This document shows positions 35,946 through 44,648 of a DNA stretch of 64,000 bases, piece after piece. The notes below the pieces were generated by a model. That model had not been told where the DNA came from. It saw only the letters and a program-made list of their open reading frames with translations, and did no database searches. How positions within the stretch are numbered: position 1 is the first letter of the stretch; the number at the start of each line of letters is the position of its first letter. The stretch comes from Legionella geestiana (lineage in GTDB: Bacteria > Pseudomonadota > Gammaproteobacteria > Legionellales > Legionellaceae): NCBI RefSeq assembly GCF_004571195.1, contig NZ_CP038271.1, positions 1,416,001 through 1,480,000 on the forward strand, read 5' to 3'. A program made the translations under genes and the position numbers.

Positions 35946-36107
35946 GTCATTTGTTGACAATAGGTGGCGCGAAGCGAAAAGCACGTCAATTCAGGTCAAA
36001 TTTTATCTTGAGTGAGGCGAATAGTCAGCTCTATTTAACGAGCTCAAGGTTAAATTTGGACAAATTGATGTGCTTTACAGTCGCGTCACCAATTGTCAAC
36101 AGCCCCT
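35946..36107 (-). mobile_element. 162-base palindromic MITE-like element, copy 2 (inverted)
   Basis: On the minus strand this copy matches copy 1 at about 140 of 160 positions without gaps (aligned by eye). Its right end AGGGGCTGTTGACAATTGG is well kept; the left end (AGGTCATTTGTTGACAA) has diverged, and no TA duplication is visible. The element sits directly upstream of the methyltransferase gene, whose open frame reaches into it. Confidence 0.83.
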
Positions 36108-36168
36108 CGTATAAGCGTTACAGCTCTGAATTATCGATAACGCATTCTTTGTGTCATGTAACTGTCCG

Positions 36169-36244
36169 AGGGCGTGTCCGCATTTCATGACAGGGCTGCA
36201 AACGGGGCGTTTTGGTGTCACATCATGAAATGCGGACGCGCCCT
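36169..36244. repeat. 76-base palindrome, possible second MITE type
   Basis: AGGGCGTGTCCGCATTTCAT at 36169-36188 begins an arm of 22 bases that pairs with 36223-36244 (one mismatch). The 32-base centre contains CAGGGCTGCAAACGGGGCGT. A GGGCGTGTCC decamer also occurs at 18027, just after polA. Together with copy 2 above, this fills the gap between the methyltransferase and the glycerophosphodiesterase; 36245-36494 shows no further gene. Confidence 0.75.
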
Positions 36245-36494
36245 AAAAGCAAGATGCAAAATAGTGTTAAATGGCGTTCATTAGTGCAGTTTCGTAACCA
36301 GTATCGGTAACGCAGACCGCCGTGCAAAAGCGCGAGCCAGCACATAGAATGCATGTACGCCCGTCTGTGTTATCTGAATTTTTCTCTCATGATGCACCTG
36401 CATCGTATTGACTCAGGCTCCTTCTGGTATTCGAGCGTCTCCTCAGTATACAATGCCGCTCATGGAGCTCTCCGGCAATGATGGAGTTTGTGGC

Positions 36495-37265
36495 GTGAAA
36501 ATAATTGCTCATCGCGGCGACAAGGCGCATGCCCCCGAGAATACGCTGGCGGCCTTTAGAAAAGCCAAAGAAAATGGTGCCACCTGTGTGGAGTTTGATG
36601 TGATGCTCACCCGCGACCGGGTTGCCATCATCATGCATGACGAAACGCTCAACCGCACCACCAATGGGGAGGGGCGCGTTGGTGAATGTGATGCAGACTA
36701 CATTGCAGGCCTTGATGCCGGCTCGTGGTTTGGAGAGGCATTTACAGGCGAGCACGTGCCCACGCTCAAAGACGCCATCCTTCTTCTCAACGAACTTGAG
36801 CTGGATGCCAATATAGAAATCAAACCCTGCGGAGATGATGAAGCCCTTGCAAGGGACACTACCCGCGTTATCATCGATGAGGTGCGCACCCTGTGGAAGG
36901 GTAAAAATCCGCCGCTGCTCTCAAGCTTTGTGTACTCTTGTCTCCTTGAGGCACAGGAAGCAGCATCAGACCTTCCCCGCGCTCTTCTGATGGATGCATG
37001 GAGCGAAAACGCCATAGCGCTTGCCCGGGACAATCAATGTGTCAGCATCAATCTCAATGCAGACGTTTTAAACGCTGAGCGGGTGAAGCTTATTAAAAAT
37101 GCGAATTTTGCCGTGTATGCCTATACGGTCAGAAACCGAGAGGTGGCACAGGCCCTCGAAGAGATGGGGGTAGACGCCATTTTCTGTGATGACCCGACGC
37201 TTCTGGCGCTCGAGCACCAGTCGCTCGAGCACCAGTCCTCCTCGAGTTATTGCGCAGTCATGTAG
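36495..37265 (+). CDS. glycerophosphodiester phosphodiesterase with C-terminal CaaX box
   Basis: The enzyme cleaves glycerophosphodiesters to glycerol-3-phosphate and an alcohol. Catalytic residues are all present: IIAHRGDKAHAPENTLAAF, CVEFDVMLTRD and MHDETLNRTTNGEG. The GDPD barrel runs to about residue 235; then come two LEHQS repeats, a short Ser stretch and the terminus SSYCAVM. CAVM fits the CaaX box for farnesylation in eukaryotes. The GTG at 36495 follows ATGGAG and places the fold at the N-terminus, as in UgpQ; ATGs at 36453 and 36462 are alternatives. No signal peptide is seen. ggt follows 15 bases later. Confidence 0.83.
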   Translation: MKIIAHRGDKAHAPENTLAAFRKAKENGATCVEFDVMLTRDRVAIIMHDETLNRTTNGEGRVGECDADYIAGLDAGSWFGEAFTGEHVPTLKDAILLLNELELDANIEIKPCGDDEALARDTTRVIIDEVRTLWKGKNPPLLSSFVYSCLLEAQEAASDLPRALLMDAWSENAIALARDNQCVSINLNADVLNAERVKLIKNANFAVYAYTVRNREVAQALEEMGVDAIFCDDPTLLALEHQSLEHQSSSSYCAVM

Positions 37266-37280
37266 GGATACCCGACACGG

Positions 37281-38981
37281 ATGAACATGAAACACACCTG
37301 GATGTTGTTCGCTCTCATTTTTGGGGGCGGCATGGTTATTTCCCCTTTCACCCATGCGGCTGTGGGTCGTGGCATGGTGGTAACCTCCCAGCATCTTGCC
37401 AGTACCGTGGGGCGTGACATCCTTAACGCAGGAGGCAATGCCGTGGACGCAGCCGTGGCTATTGGCTATGCGCTCGCGGTCGTTGAGCCCTGCTGCGGTA
37501 ATCTTGGCGGCGGCGGGTTTATGGTGATTCACCGCAAAAATGGTGAGAACCTGGTCATTAACTTTCGCGAAACCGCCCCTCAAAAAGCTGTTCCTGCCCG
37601 ATTTTTTGATGCAAAGCGTGCGCCTGTTCCTGAGCGGTTGCGAGAAGGCGGGCTTTCGGTGGCCACACCAGGCACCGTGATGGGGCTTGAGATAGCACGC
37701 GAGAAATACGGCACTTTTTCACGCGAGCGCCTCCTCGCGCCCGCCATTGCGCTCGCTGAAAAGGGTTTTATCCTGACTGCCGGCGATGTCAAGCTCATTG
37801 CTGACAGCTGGGAGGGCTTGAAAAAAAGTGCAGCGGTACGTGCTGTTTTTGGTGAGAGGCTGCCAGGCGTTGGTGAGCGCCTTGTGCAGTCTGACCTTTC
37901 AAAGACTCTGAAAACCCTTGCAAAAGAAGGCAGCAGCGCTTTTTATACCGGGTCAATTGCAGCTGCTATCGTGAAAAGCAGCGAGCGTCACGGTGGCCTG
38001 CTTCAGCTTTCAGATTTTAGCGCTTATCGCGCGCAAGTGCTGTCGCCACTGGTCTGTGAATACCGGGGCTTTACCGTAATAACGACCCCGCCTCCCAGTT
38101 CCGGCGGTGTGGTGTTGTGTGAAATGCTGAAAATTCTTGAGCCTTATCCGCTTGCAAAATCCGGCTTCAGACAGCCCGGGGGTACCCGAGAGATACTGGA
38201 AGCCATGCGTGCGGCCTATGCCGACAGGGTTCAGCTTGGCGACCCGGATTTTGTTAAAAATCCAATTGATATGCTGCTCTCTCCAGCACATATCAAGGCG
38301 GTGCGTGCGCGTATGGATTCAACGGCCCCCCGGCAACCGGCTCTACATCCTGTCGGGAATGAGCGCGCAGAAACCACGCATTATTCCGTGGTTGATGCCG
38401 AGGGTAATGCGGTTGCCGTTACTTATACCCTGAACGGGTATTTTGGTGCTAAAGAAATTGCCGAGGGCACCGGGATTTTTTTGAACAACGAAATGGATGA
38501 TTTTACCCTCACCCCAGGGGTCGCAAATGAATTTGGCCTGATTCAGGGGGAAGCCAACGCCATCGCGCCCGGAAAGCGGCCACTGAGCTCCATGACGCCA
38601 ACGGTGGTGCTGAAAGACGGCACACTTTTTATGGTGCTCGGGGCGCCAGGCGGCTCTACCATTCCTACACAGGTGCTCGAAACGCTTATCAACGTGATTG
38701 ATTATGGCCTGTCCTTAACGCTCGCTGTTGATGCTCCGCGCTTTCACATGCAGTGGCGTCCCGATGTGGTCTTTGTGGAACGGGGCGCTTTTTCAGAAAA
38801 CACCCTCAAAACCCTGCGCGACTGGGGATATCGTTTTGAGGAGCAGTCTCCCTGGGGCACGCCACTCTGGGGTGCCGTTGCCGCCATCGCGTATTACCCC
38901 AAATTGCAGCGTCTGGTTGGAGCGATTGACAAGCGCCGACCAGCGGGGGCGGTCATGGAGAGTGATGTGCAGTCACGATAA
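37281..38981 (+). CDS. ggt: gamma-glutamyltranspeptidase
   Basis: Ggt transfers or hydrolyses the gamma-glutamyl group of glutathione in the periplasm. The 566-residue precursor has a signal peptide (about 1-26, ending SPFTHAA) and cuts itself before the nucleophilic Thr, visible in ERAETTHYSVVDAEGNAVAV. Substrate-binding motifs PLSSMTPTVVLKDG and GAPGGSTIPTQVLETLINV follow. Length is normal. It lies just after the glycerophosphodiesterase gene and its 3' end overlaps that of priA by nine bases. Confidence 0.95.
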   Translation: MNMKHTWMLFALIFGGGMVISPFTHAAVGRGMVVTSQHLASTVGRDILNAGGNAVDAAVAIGYALAVVEPCCGNLGGGGFMVIHRKNGENLVINFRETAPQKAVPARFFDAKRAPVPERLREGGLSVATPGTVMGLEIAREKYGTFSRERLLAPAIALAEKGFILTAGDVKLIADSWEGLKKSAAVRAVFGERLPGVGERLVQSDLSKTLKTLAKEGSSAFYTGSIAAAIVKSSERHGGLLQLSDFSAYRAQVLSPLVCEYRGFTVITTPPPSSGGVVLCEMLKILEPYPLAKSGFRQPGGTREILEAMRAAYADRVQLGDPDFVKNPIDMLLSPAHIKAVRARMDSTAPRQPALHPVGNERAETTHYSVVDAEGNAVAVTYTLNGYFGAKEIAEGTGIFLNNEMDDFTLTPGVANEFGLIQGEANAIAPGKRPLSSMTPTVVLKDGTLFMVLGAPGGSTIPTQVLETLINVIDYGLSLTLAVDAPRFHMQWRPDVVFVERGAFSENTLKTLRDWGYRFEEQSPWGTPLWGAVAAIAYYPKLQRLVGAIDKRRPAGAVMESDVQSR

Positions 38982-41147
38982 CTCCACCGGGTCGACATCC
39001 ACGCTCCAGCGCACACCCGATAGTGCGCGTGCGGGTGGCAGGGTGTTGCGCAAATGTGCCAGTGCTTCATGAAGCGAGCGGCGGGCAGGGGCGCGCAGCA
39101 GCAATTGCAGGCGATGCTGGTGAGCCTTGCGAGAGAGAGGGGCGGGCGCCGGACCCATGATTTCCAGGGCGGGGTGTTGCAGGAGTTTGCGTGCTTGGTG
39201 CAGAAAAGCGAGAACCGGAGCAGCCTCACGCCCCTCCGCCCGCAGAAGGGCCAGATACTGATAGGGCGGCAAAAGCCCCTCGCGCCGCTCGCTGAGCAGT
39301 CTTTCGGCAAAGGCTTCATACCCCTCGCGCACGAGCAAATTCAGCAGCGGATGCTGTGGGAAGTGCGTTTGAATCAAAACTTCGCCGGCAAGCGCTTCAC
39401 GTCCGGCACGCCCCGCAACCTGCGTCAGCAGCTGTCCAAAACGTTCGGTTGCGCGAAAATCAGGATTTTGCAGGCCATTGTCAGCGTCCAGAATCACAAC
39501 AAGCGTCAGCCCCGGGAAATGATGCCCCTTGGCCAGCATCTGCGTGCCGACACAAAGCTGCGTTTCTCCCTGAAGAATCTTTTCAAGATGTGCTTCCAGT
39601 TCGCCTTTTCTGCGGACTTCATCACGGTCAATGCGTGCCATGGATACGTTCGGAAAGCAGGTTTGAAGATAATCAAAGACGCGCTGCGTGCCATTGCCTA
39701 CCGGCACAAGATCCATGCTCTGGCAATCAGGGCAGGCAGAGGGAATGCGCGCACTCGCGCCGCAATGGTGGCACTGGAGGCGATGGGATTTGCGGTGCAG
39801 GGTCAGGTGGCTGTCGCAGGCTCTGCAATCGGCCATCCAGCCGCACTCATGGCAAAGCATCACTGGCGCGAAACCACGGCGATTAATAAAGACGAGCACC
39901 TGCTGCCCGCGCTCGAGGTGTTCGCGAATGCGCGCGAGTGTCGGTTTGGCAAGGCCATGCTCGAGCGGGAGGCTGCGAATATCCTGTATGCAAAAGCGTG
40001 TGGGTGCTGTACTTTGCGCGCGTTGAGTCAATGTCAGCCGTTGATACTTCGCACGCGTGGCATTATAGAGGCTTTCAAGGCTTGGGGTGGCCGAGCCAAG
40101 GATAATGGGGATGGAAAGCTGGCGTGCGCGCCAGAGTGCCACATCGCGGGCGGAGTAACGCACACCGTCCATTTGCTTGAGGGAGGTGTCGTGTTCTTCA
40201 TCAATCACGATAAGCCCCGGATTTTGCAGGGGCACAAACACCGCCGTTCGCGTACCGATAATAAGGCGCGCCCGCCCGTCACGCGCGTGCAGCCATGCCC
40301 GGCGCCGCTCACCTTCACTTAAACTCGAGTGTAAGACCACCATGGATTCTTTAAAACGCCCGGCAAAACGCGCGAGCAGCTGTGGTGTCAGTCCGATTTC
40401 AGGCACGAGCACAAGCGCCTGCTGCCCGCGGGCCAGCACGTCCGCAATCACCTGCAGATACACTTCTGTTTTACCGCTGCCAGTCACCCCCTGTAAAAGA
40501 AAGCTCTCAAAGCGACCAAAGGCCTTGCGTACGCTATCGATGGCGATCGTCTGCTCGGGATGCAGCAGCGGCGGTGGATGTGCTTTCGCGCTGATGACCG
40601 GTGGGTATTCGGTGCGGGTTTCGGTGTGTAAGAGAGCGGCGTCTTTAAGGCGCATGATGAGGGTCTGATTAAAGCCCGCGGCCAGGATGGCGCTTTGAGT
40701 CACGGAGGTCGCCTGCGCGGCAAGCCAGTCAATGAGCGCGTGTTGACGGCCTGCGCGCGCCGGAATTTTTGCGTGCGCGTCAACGGTGTTTAATGCAAGT
40801 GTCACGTGTTCTGTAATTTCGGCCGCAGCAGCATGCCCTTCACGCAAATGTTTGGGCAGTGCCAGGGGAATAACGGCTGACAGCGGTGACTGATAATAAC
40901 CCGCCGCCCACTCGCAAAGTCTCAGCACATCTTCAGGCATACAGGGGGTCGTATCGAGCGTTTGTTCAATGGCTTTAAGGGCTTTGGGCGCGCAATCGGC
41001 ATCCCCTTCTCCAAGCACGATACCGATGCGGGTTTTGTTGCGAAACGGCACCAAAACCCGCGCGCCTCGCAAAGGCGGCTCACCAGTCGCCAGATAATCA
41101 AACGCGTCATGGTGCGTGTTGGGGACACACACTTTGATGACGCGCAT
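38973..41147 (-). CDS. priA: primosomal replication protein N' (PriA helicase)
   Basis: PriA recognises stalled forks and reloads DnaB. The 724-residue protein has an N-terminal DNA-binding domain, the Walker A motif LLQGVTGSGKTEVYLQ, the DEEH box VIDEEHDTSLKQ, and a zinc-binding cluster of paired Cys (CHECGWMADC, CDSHLTLH, CHHCG, CPDC) inside the helicase core. The motif IGTRTAVFVPL is also typical. It begins next to the PTPS-family gene, whose stop is one base upstream, so the two are probably cotranscribed. Confidence 0.97.
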   Translation of the reverse strand: MRVIKVCVPNTHHDAFDYLATGEPPLRGARVLVPFRNKTRIGIVLGEGDADCAPKALKAIEQTLDTTPCMPEDVLRLCEWAAGYYQSPLSAVIPLALPKHLREGHAAAAEITEHVTLALNTVDAHAKIPARAGRQHALIDWLAAQATSVTQSAILAAGFNQTLIMRLKDAALLHTETRTEYPPVISAKAHPPPLLHPEQTIAIDSVRKAFGRFESFLLQGVTGSGKTEVYLQVIADVLARGQQALVLVPEIGLTPQLLARFAGRFKESMVVLHSSLSEGERRRAWLHARDGRARLIIGTRTAVFVPLQNPGLIVIDEEHDTSLKQMDGVRYSARDVALWRARQLSIPIILGSATPSLESLYNATRAKYQRLTLTQRAQSTAPTRFCIQDIRSLPLEHGLAKPTLARIREHLERGQQVLVFINRRGFAPVMLCHECGWMADCRACDSHLTLHRKSHRLQCHHCGASARIPSACPDCQSMDLVPVGNGTQRVFDYLQTCFPNVSMARIDRDEVRRKGELEAHLEKILQGETQLCVGTQMLAKGHHFPGLTLVVILDADNGLQNPDFRATERFGQLLTQVAGRAGREALAGEVLIQTHFPQHPLLNLLVREGYEAFAERLLSERREGLLPPYQYLALLRAEGREAAPVLAFLHQARKLLQHPALEIMGPAPAPLSRKAHQHRLQLLLRAPARRSLHEALAHLRNTLPPARALSGVRWSVDVDPVELS

Positions 41148-41642
41148 TTAGCCGCGCTTCCAGCGATGGCTGGCGCACTGACCAGGTGCTGAAAACACCT
41201 TAATGACAAGCTCTTCGATGCGGTGCCTTTCAAGTTCCGCGGCATCGGCAATGAGCTCCTGTACAAACCAGCGCGAGAGTTCTTCGACGGTGATATTGCA
41301 AAGCGGCATCAGTGTCACGTCCTCTTTTAAAAAGGGCATGGTTTTACCGTTAAAGGTGAAATAATGGTATTCCTCGTCTTCGCGGTGACTGAGATAGGGG
41401 GAAAACTGTGGCATCAGAAAAGTCTGGTTGACCCTGCGGCACAGGGTGTGAATACGCTCTTTGTAATAGCGGTAGTCAAAGGTCATGCCATTGTCTTCAA
41501 CCCAGGTGGTGAGAGCGAGATAAACGTTATATTGATGCCCGTGCAGCGGTTCGCGTTCAGTGGCAGAAAAGATGGTCGTGTGGCCGGCGGCGAACTTCAT
41601 TGATTCTTTTTGCAGTTCAACCGTTGTCAGATAACGTTTCAT
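41148..41642 (-). CDS. 6-pyruvoyltetrahydropterin synthase family protein, PTPS-III-like
   Basis: This 164-residue protein has the PTPS/QueD fold. The three zinc-binding His residues are at 21 (KFAAGH), 34 and 36 (PLHGH). The catalytic Cys that normally stands four residues before HGH is missing; instead EPLHGH gives an ExxHGH pattern with Glu31. Glu in place of Cys is described for PTPS-III proteins, which convert dihydroneopterin to 6-hydroxymethyldihydropterin and bypass FolB. A C-terminal ITVEELSRWFVQEL helix is typical of the family. It could still be an unusual QueD. It overlaps the midA end by 26 bases. Confidence 0.82.
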   Translation of the reverse strand: MKRYLTTVELQKESMKFAAGHTTIFSATEREPLHGHQYNVYLALTTWVEDNGMTFDYRYYKERIHTLCRRVNQTFLMPQFSPYLSHREDEEYHYFTFNGKTMPFLKEDVTLMPLCNITVEELSRWFVQELIADAAELERHRIEELVIKVFSAPGQCASHRWKRG

Positions 41643-42753
41643 GGTTCAGGCTCGCGCGTTTGTCAAAAGAATGAAAGCCTCTGAGAGGCATCGAATAATC
41701 CCGGGTCAGCGCCATCACTTTAAAAAGCTCCCCCATTTCACCGGGCATCAGGAGCTGGCGCACGGCCATGGAGGTCGCGAGATTACCATCAGGAGGCGAT
41801 TCCTGAAGAATGTCGAGCAGCCCTGCATTCACAAGAAAGGCGGCTTGACTGGTAAAGCCCGCAACGGTAAGCCCCGCGTTATTTGCCGCTTCAGCCACGT
41901 GCGTAAAATCCACGTGCGCGGTGATGTCTTCATCTCCAGGATGTGCCAGCGGGTTGGTGTGGGCCTGGTGGCGCCAGTGACACATCAGTGTACCGGTATG
42001 GCGGTCGGGATGGTAGTATTCATGACGCGGGAACCCGTAATCAATGATAATTACCACGCCCCGTTCCAGTAATTCGTGGCAGGCTTGCATCCAGCCGTCT
42101 ATATGCAGATTCACCTCCGAAAGATAAGGCGGCGTGAGCGGTGGCAGGCGTTTTTGCACGTGTGCCTGAAGCCTTTCATGGGTACAGGGCAGAAAAATTT
42201 CCTTAAGCGCATCCTTTTCATCGAGCGTCACATGGCTTTCAAGAAGGCCTTCATGCGTCTGTAAAAAACGGTGCACGGGCATGGCATCGAGCACTTCATT
42301 GGCAAGCACAATGCCCTTCAGAGGCTTCTCGGGCAGGGTGAGGTGCCAGTGCACGCGCCCGGCGAGATGCGGGATTTCGTCACGGATACGCGCCTCCTGG
42401 CGCGCACGCAGAGTGGGGCTTATTTCAAGAATGTGATAGGCTTCTGGCAGCGCATCCAGGTGTTCAAGAGCCATGAGGATGTCAACGCAGAGCGCGCCAC
42501 TGCCGGCGCCAAACTCGAAAATCGCGCCGTTGCCGAGTTCGTTTAAAATGTCGGCGCACTGGCGCGCGAGGGTTTTGCCAAAGAGGGTGCTGATTTCAGG
42601 AGCCGTAACAAAGTCGCCTTCTTTCCCGAGTTTGGGCAGGTCGGCGGTATAATAGCCAAAATGCGGCGAGTAAAGTGCGGCCTGCATGTAGTCGGCAAAC
42701 GGCAGAGGACCCTTTTCCCGCACGGTGCGGCGCAGGGTTTCAAGCAGAGACAT
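41617..42753 (-). CDS. MidA-type SAM-dependent methyltransferase (DUF185)
   Basis: The 378-residue protein belongs to the NDUFAF7/MidA arginine methyltransferase family, which in mitochondria methylates a complex I subunit. Motifs are FADYMQAALYSPHFGYY near the N-terminus, the SAM loop IFEFGAGSGALCVDIL, GIVLANEVLDAMPVHRF and IIIDYGFPRHEYYHPDR. The start at 42753 leaves the conserved N-terminus intact; the frame is open farther upstream. Its bacterial target is not established. It diverges from the pteridine reductase gene. Confidence 0.88.
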   Translation of the reverse strand: MSLLETLRRTVREKGPLPFADYMQAALYSPHFGYYTADLPKLGKEGDFVTAPEISTLFGKTLARQCADILNELGNGAIFEFGAGSGALCVDILMALEHLDALPEAYHILEISPTLRARQEARIRDEIPHLAGRVHWHLTLPEKPLKGIVLANEVLDAMPVHRFLQTHEGLLESHVTLDEKDALKEIFLPCTHERLQAHVQKRLPPLTPPYLSEVNLHIDGWMQACHELLERGVVIIIDYGFPRHEYYHPDRHTGTLMCHWRHQAHTNPLAHPGDEDITAHVDFTHVAEAANNAGLTVAGFTSQAAFLVNAGLLDILQESPPDGNLATSMAVRQLLMPGEMGELFKVMALTRDYSMPLRGFHSFDKRASLNHETLSDNG

Positions 42754-42784
42754 GAAAAAATCCGTACAAAAGGGGAACAATACC

Positions 42785-43531
42785 GTGAAATCGTCCAACA
42801 CACAAGAGGCGCCAGTGGTGCTGATAACGGGAGCGGCACGCCGCATTGGGGCCGCCATCGCGCGCCTCTTTCATGCAAGGGGCTGGCGCGTGGCGCTGCA
42901 TTGTAATACCTCTAATAAAGAGGCTGAAGTGCTGGGGGACGCACTTTGCGAAGAGCGCGCGGCAAGCGCCTGGGTGTTAAGGGCTGACTTATGTGACGCA
43001 GAAGCCGTATCGAGACTGATACCCGAGACGCTTGCCCTGTGTGGACGTCTGGATGTGCTCGTGAATAATGCCTCGCGTTTTCTGCGCACGGAAGATGCGA
43101 ACAGTAAAGCGTTTCAGGAGATGTTCGCGCTGCATGTCACCACGCCCTGGACCCTTGCCATGGCCGCCCGCGATGCCTTAAGCCGCACAAAGGGGGCGAT
43201 TATTAATCTGACGGATATTCACGCAGAGAAGCCGCTTAAAGAGTATGGCCTTTACTGCCAGACCAAGGCGGCGCTTAAGATGCAGACCATGGCGCTCGCA
43301 AAAACCCTGGCGCCTGATATACGCGTTAACGCGGTCGCCCCTGGCGCCATTGCCTGGCCCGAAGGCGATAATGCGCTCGATGAGGCGAAGAAAGCCGCCA
43401 TCATCGCCAAAACGCCCCTTGCACGCCACGGCGACCCGCAGTTTATTGCCGAAGCCGTGTTCATGATGGCCACCAACCGCTTCATCACCGGCCAGTCGCT
43501 TGCAGTGGATGGGGGAAGGAGTCTTGGATAA
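42785..43531 (+). CDS. pteridine reductase (FolM/PTR1-like SDR)
   Basis: This short-chain dehydrogenase of 248 residues carries the TGxxxRIG signature of pteridine reductases (LITGAARRIGAAIARLFH) instead of the usual TGxxxGIG, the NNAS motif (VLVNNASRFL) and the YxxxK catalytic pair (YCQTKAALKM). Such enzymes reduce dihydropterins (dihydromonapterin, biopterin) to tetrahydro forms. GTG at 42785 is chosen because AAAGGGG lies at good spacing; the alternative ATG at 42752 would overlap the divergent midA start codon. The nearby PTPS-family gene supports a pterin role. Confidence 0.88.
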   Translation: MKSSNTQEAPVVLITGAARRIGAAIARLFHARGWRVALHCNTSNKEAEVLGDALCEERAASAWVLRADLCDAEAVSRLIPETLALCGRLDVLVNNASRFLRTEDANSKAFQEMFALHVTTPWTLAMAARDALSRTKGAIINLTDIHAEKPLKEYGLYCQTKAALKMQTMALAKTLAPDIRVNAVAPGAIAWPEGDNALDEAKKAAIIAKTPLARHGDPQFIAEAVFMMATNRFITGQSLAVDGGRSLG

Positions 43532-43688
43532 AAATCATCCGATAAGTTTTCGCTCCTTGGGTTAGGGTGTTTCCAATGCAGAAAATATTCAGCATGATAA
43601 ACCGCATTCCGCACCACCTTGCACTGGATGCCTTGCCCGCACCATCCCCTTCCCATTAAGATGAGCCTTTGTATTTTCGTGAAACGTG

Positions 43689-44648
43689 ATGAAATTCATT
43701 GGCAGGATGCAGGTTTTCATAGGGGTGTGGCTGTTTAGCATACAGGTTGTGTGGGCTGATGCCTGGTATACCGGTACGCTGCTGGCACAGCCTGGCATTA
43801 ATACGCCAAAGGGGCAGTTTGTCGTAACGCCCTATGTTTTGTGGACGCGTGCGCTTGGAACGTTTGACCAGAATGGCGTCAAGCAATCCGAGTTGCCTTA
43901 CCGCTCCATGAACCCCGCAATGCAGTTTTCATTTGGCCTTACAGAGCGCATTGATGCCCTGCTTCTTTTCCAGTATCAGGAAAACCGCACACTGGGGTAT
44001 CGTTATGGGGATACGGGCGACCCTCAGGTGCTGCTTGGGTATCAGGTGTATGCTTCTCCTAAAAACGGTTTTTTTTCGCCAAGCATCAGAATCTATGTGC
44101 AGGAGACTTTTCCGCTCGGGCGTTTTGACCGGGCATCCGAGGAAAAAAATCTGGTGGAAATTACCGGGGCCGGCGCCTGGCAGACGCAGATTGGCATGAA
44201 CCTCGAAAGTCTTCAGCCTCTCTGGAATGATCATGTCCTTCACAGTGTACTGACACTCTCGGTCAACGCGGCACCTGCCGTTTTTGTTGTCGGGCCCAAT
44301 GCTTATGGAGGCGGGATAGATGCCCGTGGCTGGGCGCGACCAGGAATGGAATTCTTAAACATCTGGGCCAATGAACTGACCCTCACGCAACGCTGGGCGC
44401 TCTCGCTGGAGTGCGCATGGCTTTACAGCGACAGCAACGCCTATCGCGGTTATCCCGGGCGGGCATCGACCGGGCGTCGCGCAAAAATAGACCGCTCCCC
44501 GGGCTATCAAATTTCGGTGCTTCCAGGCATTGAATACAATTTTACGCAAAATCTCGGGCTGCTCTTCAGCACCTGGTACACGCCGGTTGGACGCAATAGC
44601 TCGCGCTTTACGTCCGCCTTTGTGATGCTGAATTATTCCATCGCCTGA
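43689..44648 (+). CDS. putative outer-membrane beta-barrel protein
   Basis: I recognise no specific family beyond an exported barrel. The 319-residue protein has a signal peptide (about 1-23, ending VVWADA) and alternating aromatic strands through the rest (YVLWTRALGTF, IDALLLFQYQENR, LGLLFSTWYTPVGRNSSRF). The final strand reads AFVMLNYSIA. It resembles uncharacterised transporter-like barrels of Legionella and related bacteria. The ATG at 43689 follows an in-frame GTG by one codon. Its 3' end overlaps the convergent parB end by 16 bases. Confidence 0.75.
   Translation: MKFIGRMQVFIGVWLFSIQVVWADAWYTGTLLAQPGINTPKGQFVVTPYVLWTRALGTFDQNGVKQSELPYRSMNPAMQFSFGLTERIDALLLFQYQENRTLGYRYGDTGDPQVLLGYQVYASPKNGFFSPSIRIYVQETFPLGRFDRASEEKNLVEITGAGAWQTQIGMNLESLQPLWNDHVLHSVLTLSVNAAPAVFVVGPNAYGGGIDARGWARPGMEFLNIWANELTLTQRWALSLECAWLYSDSNAYRGYPGRASTGRRAKIDRSPGYQISVLPGIEYNFTQNLGLLFSTWYTPVGRNSSRFTSAFVMLNYSIA

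Noticed and set aside
36302-36317. A 16-base exact repeat (TATCGGTAACGCAGAC) shared with 51968-51983.
   Set aside because: About one 16-base match is expected by chance in 64 kb on both strands, and the flanks do not match, so no element is inferred.
42751-42754. midA and the pteridine reductase starting on the same CATG palindrome.
   Set aside because: The reductase has a much better ribosome-binding site for GTG at 42785, so the shared start is probably only apparent.
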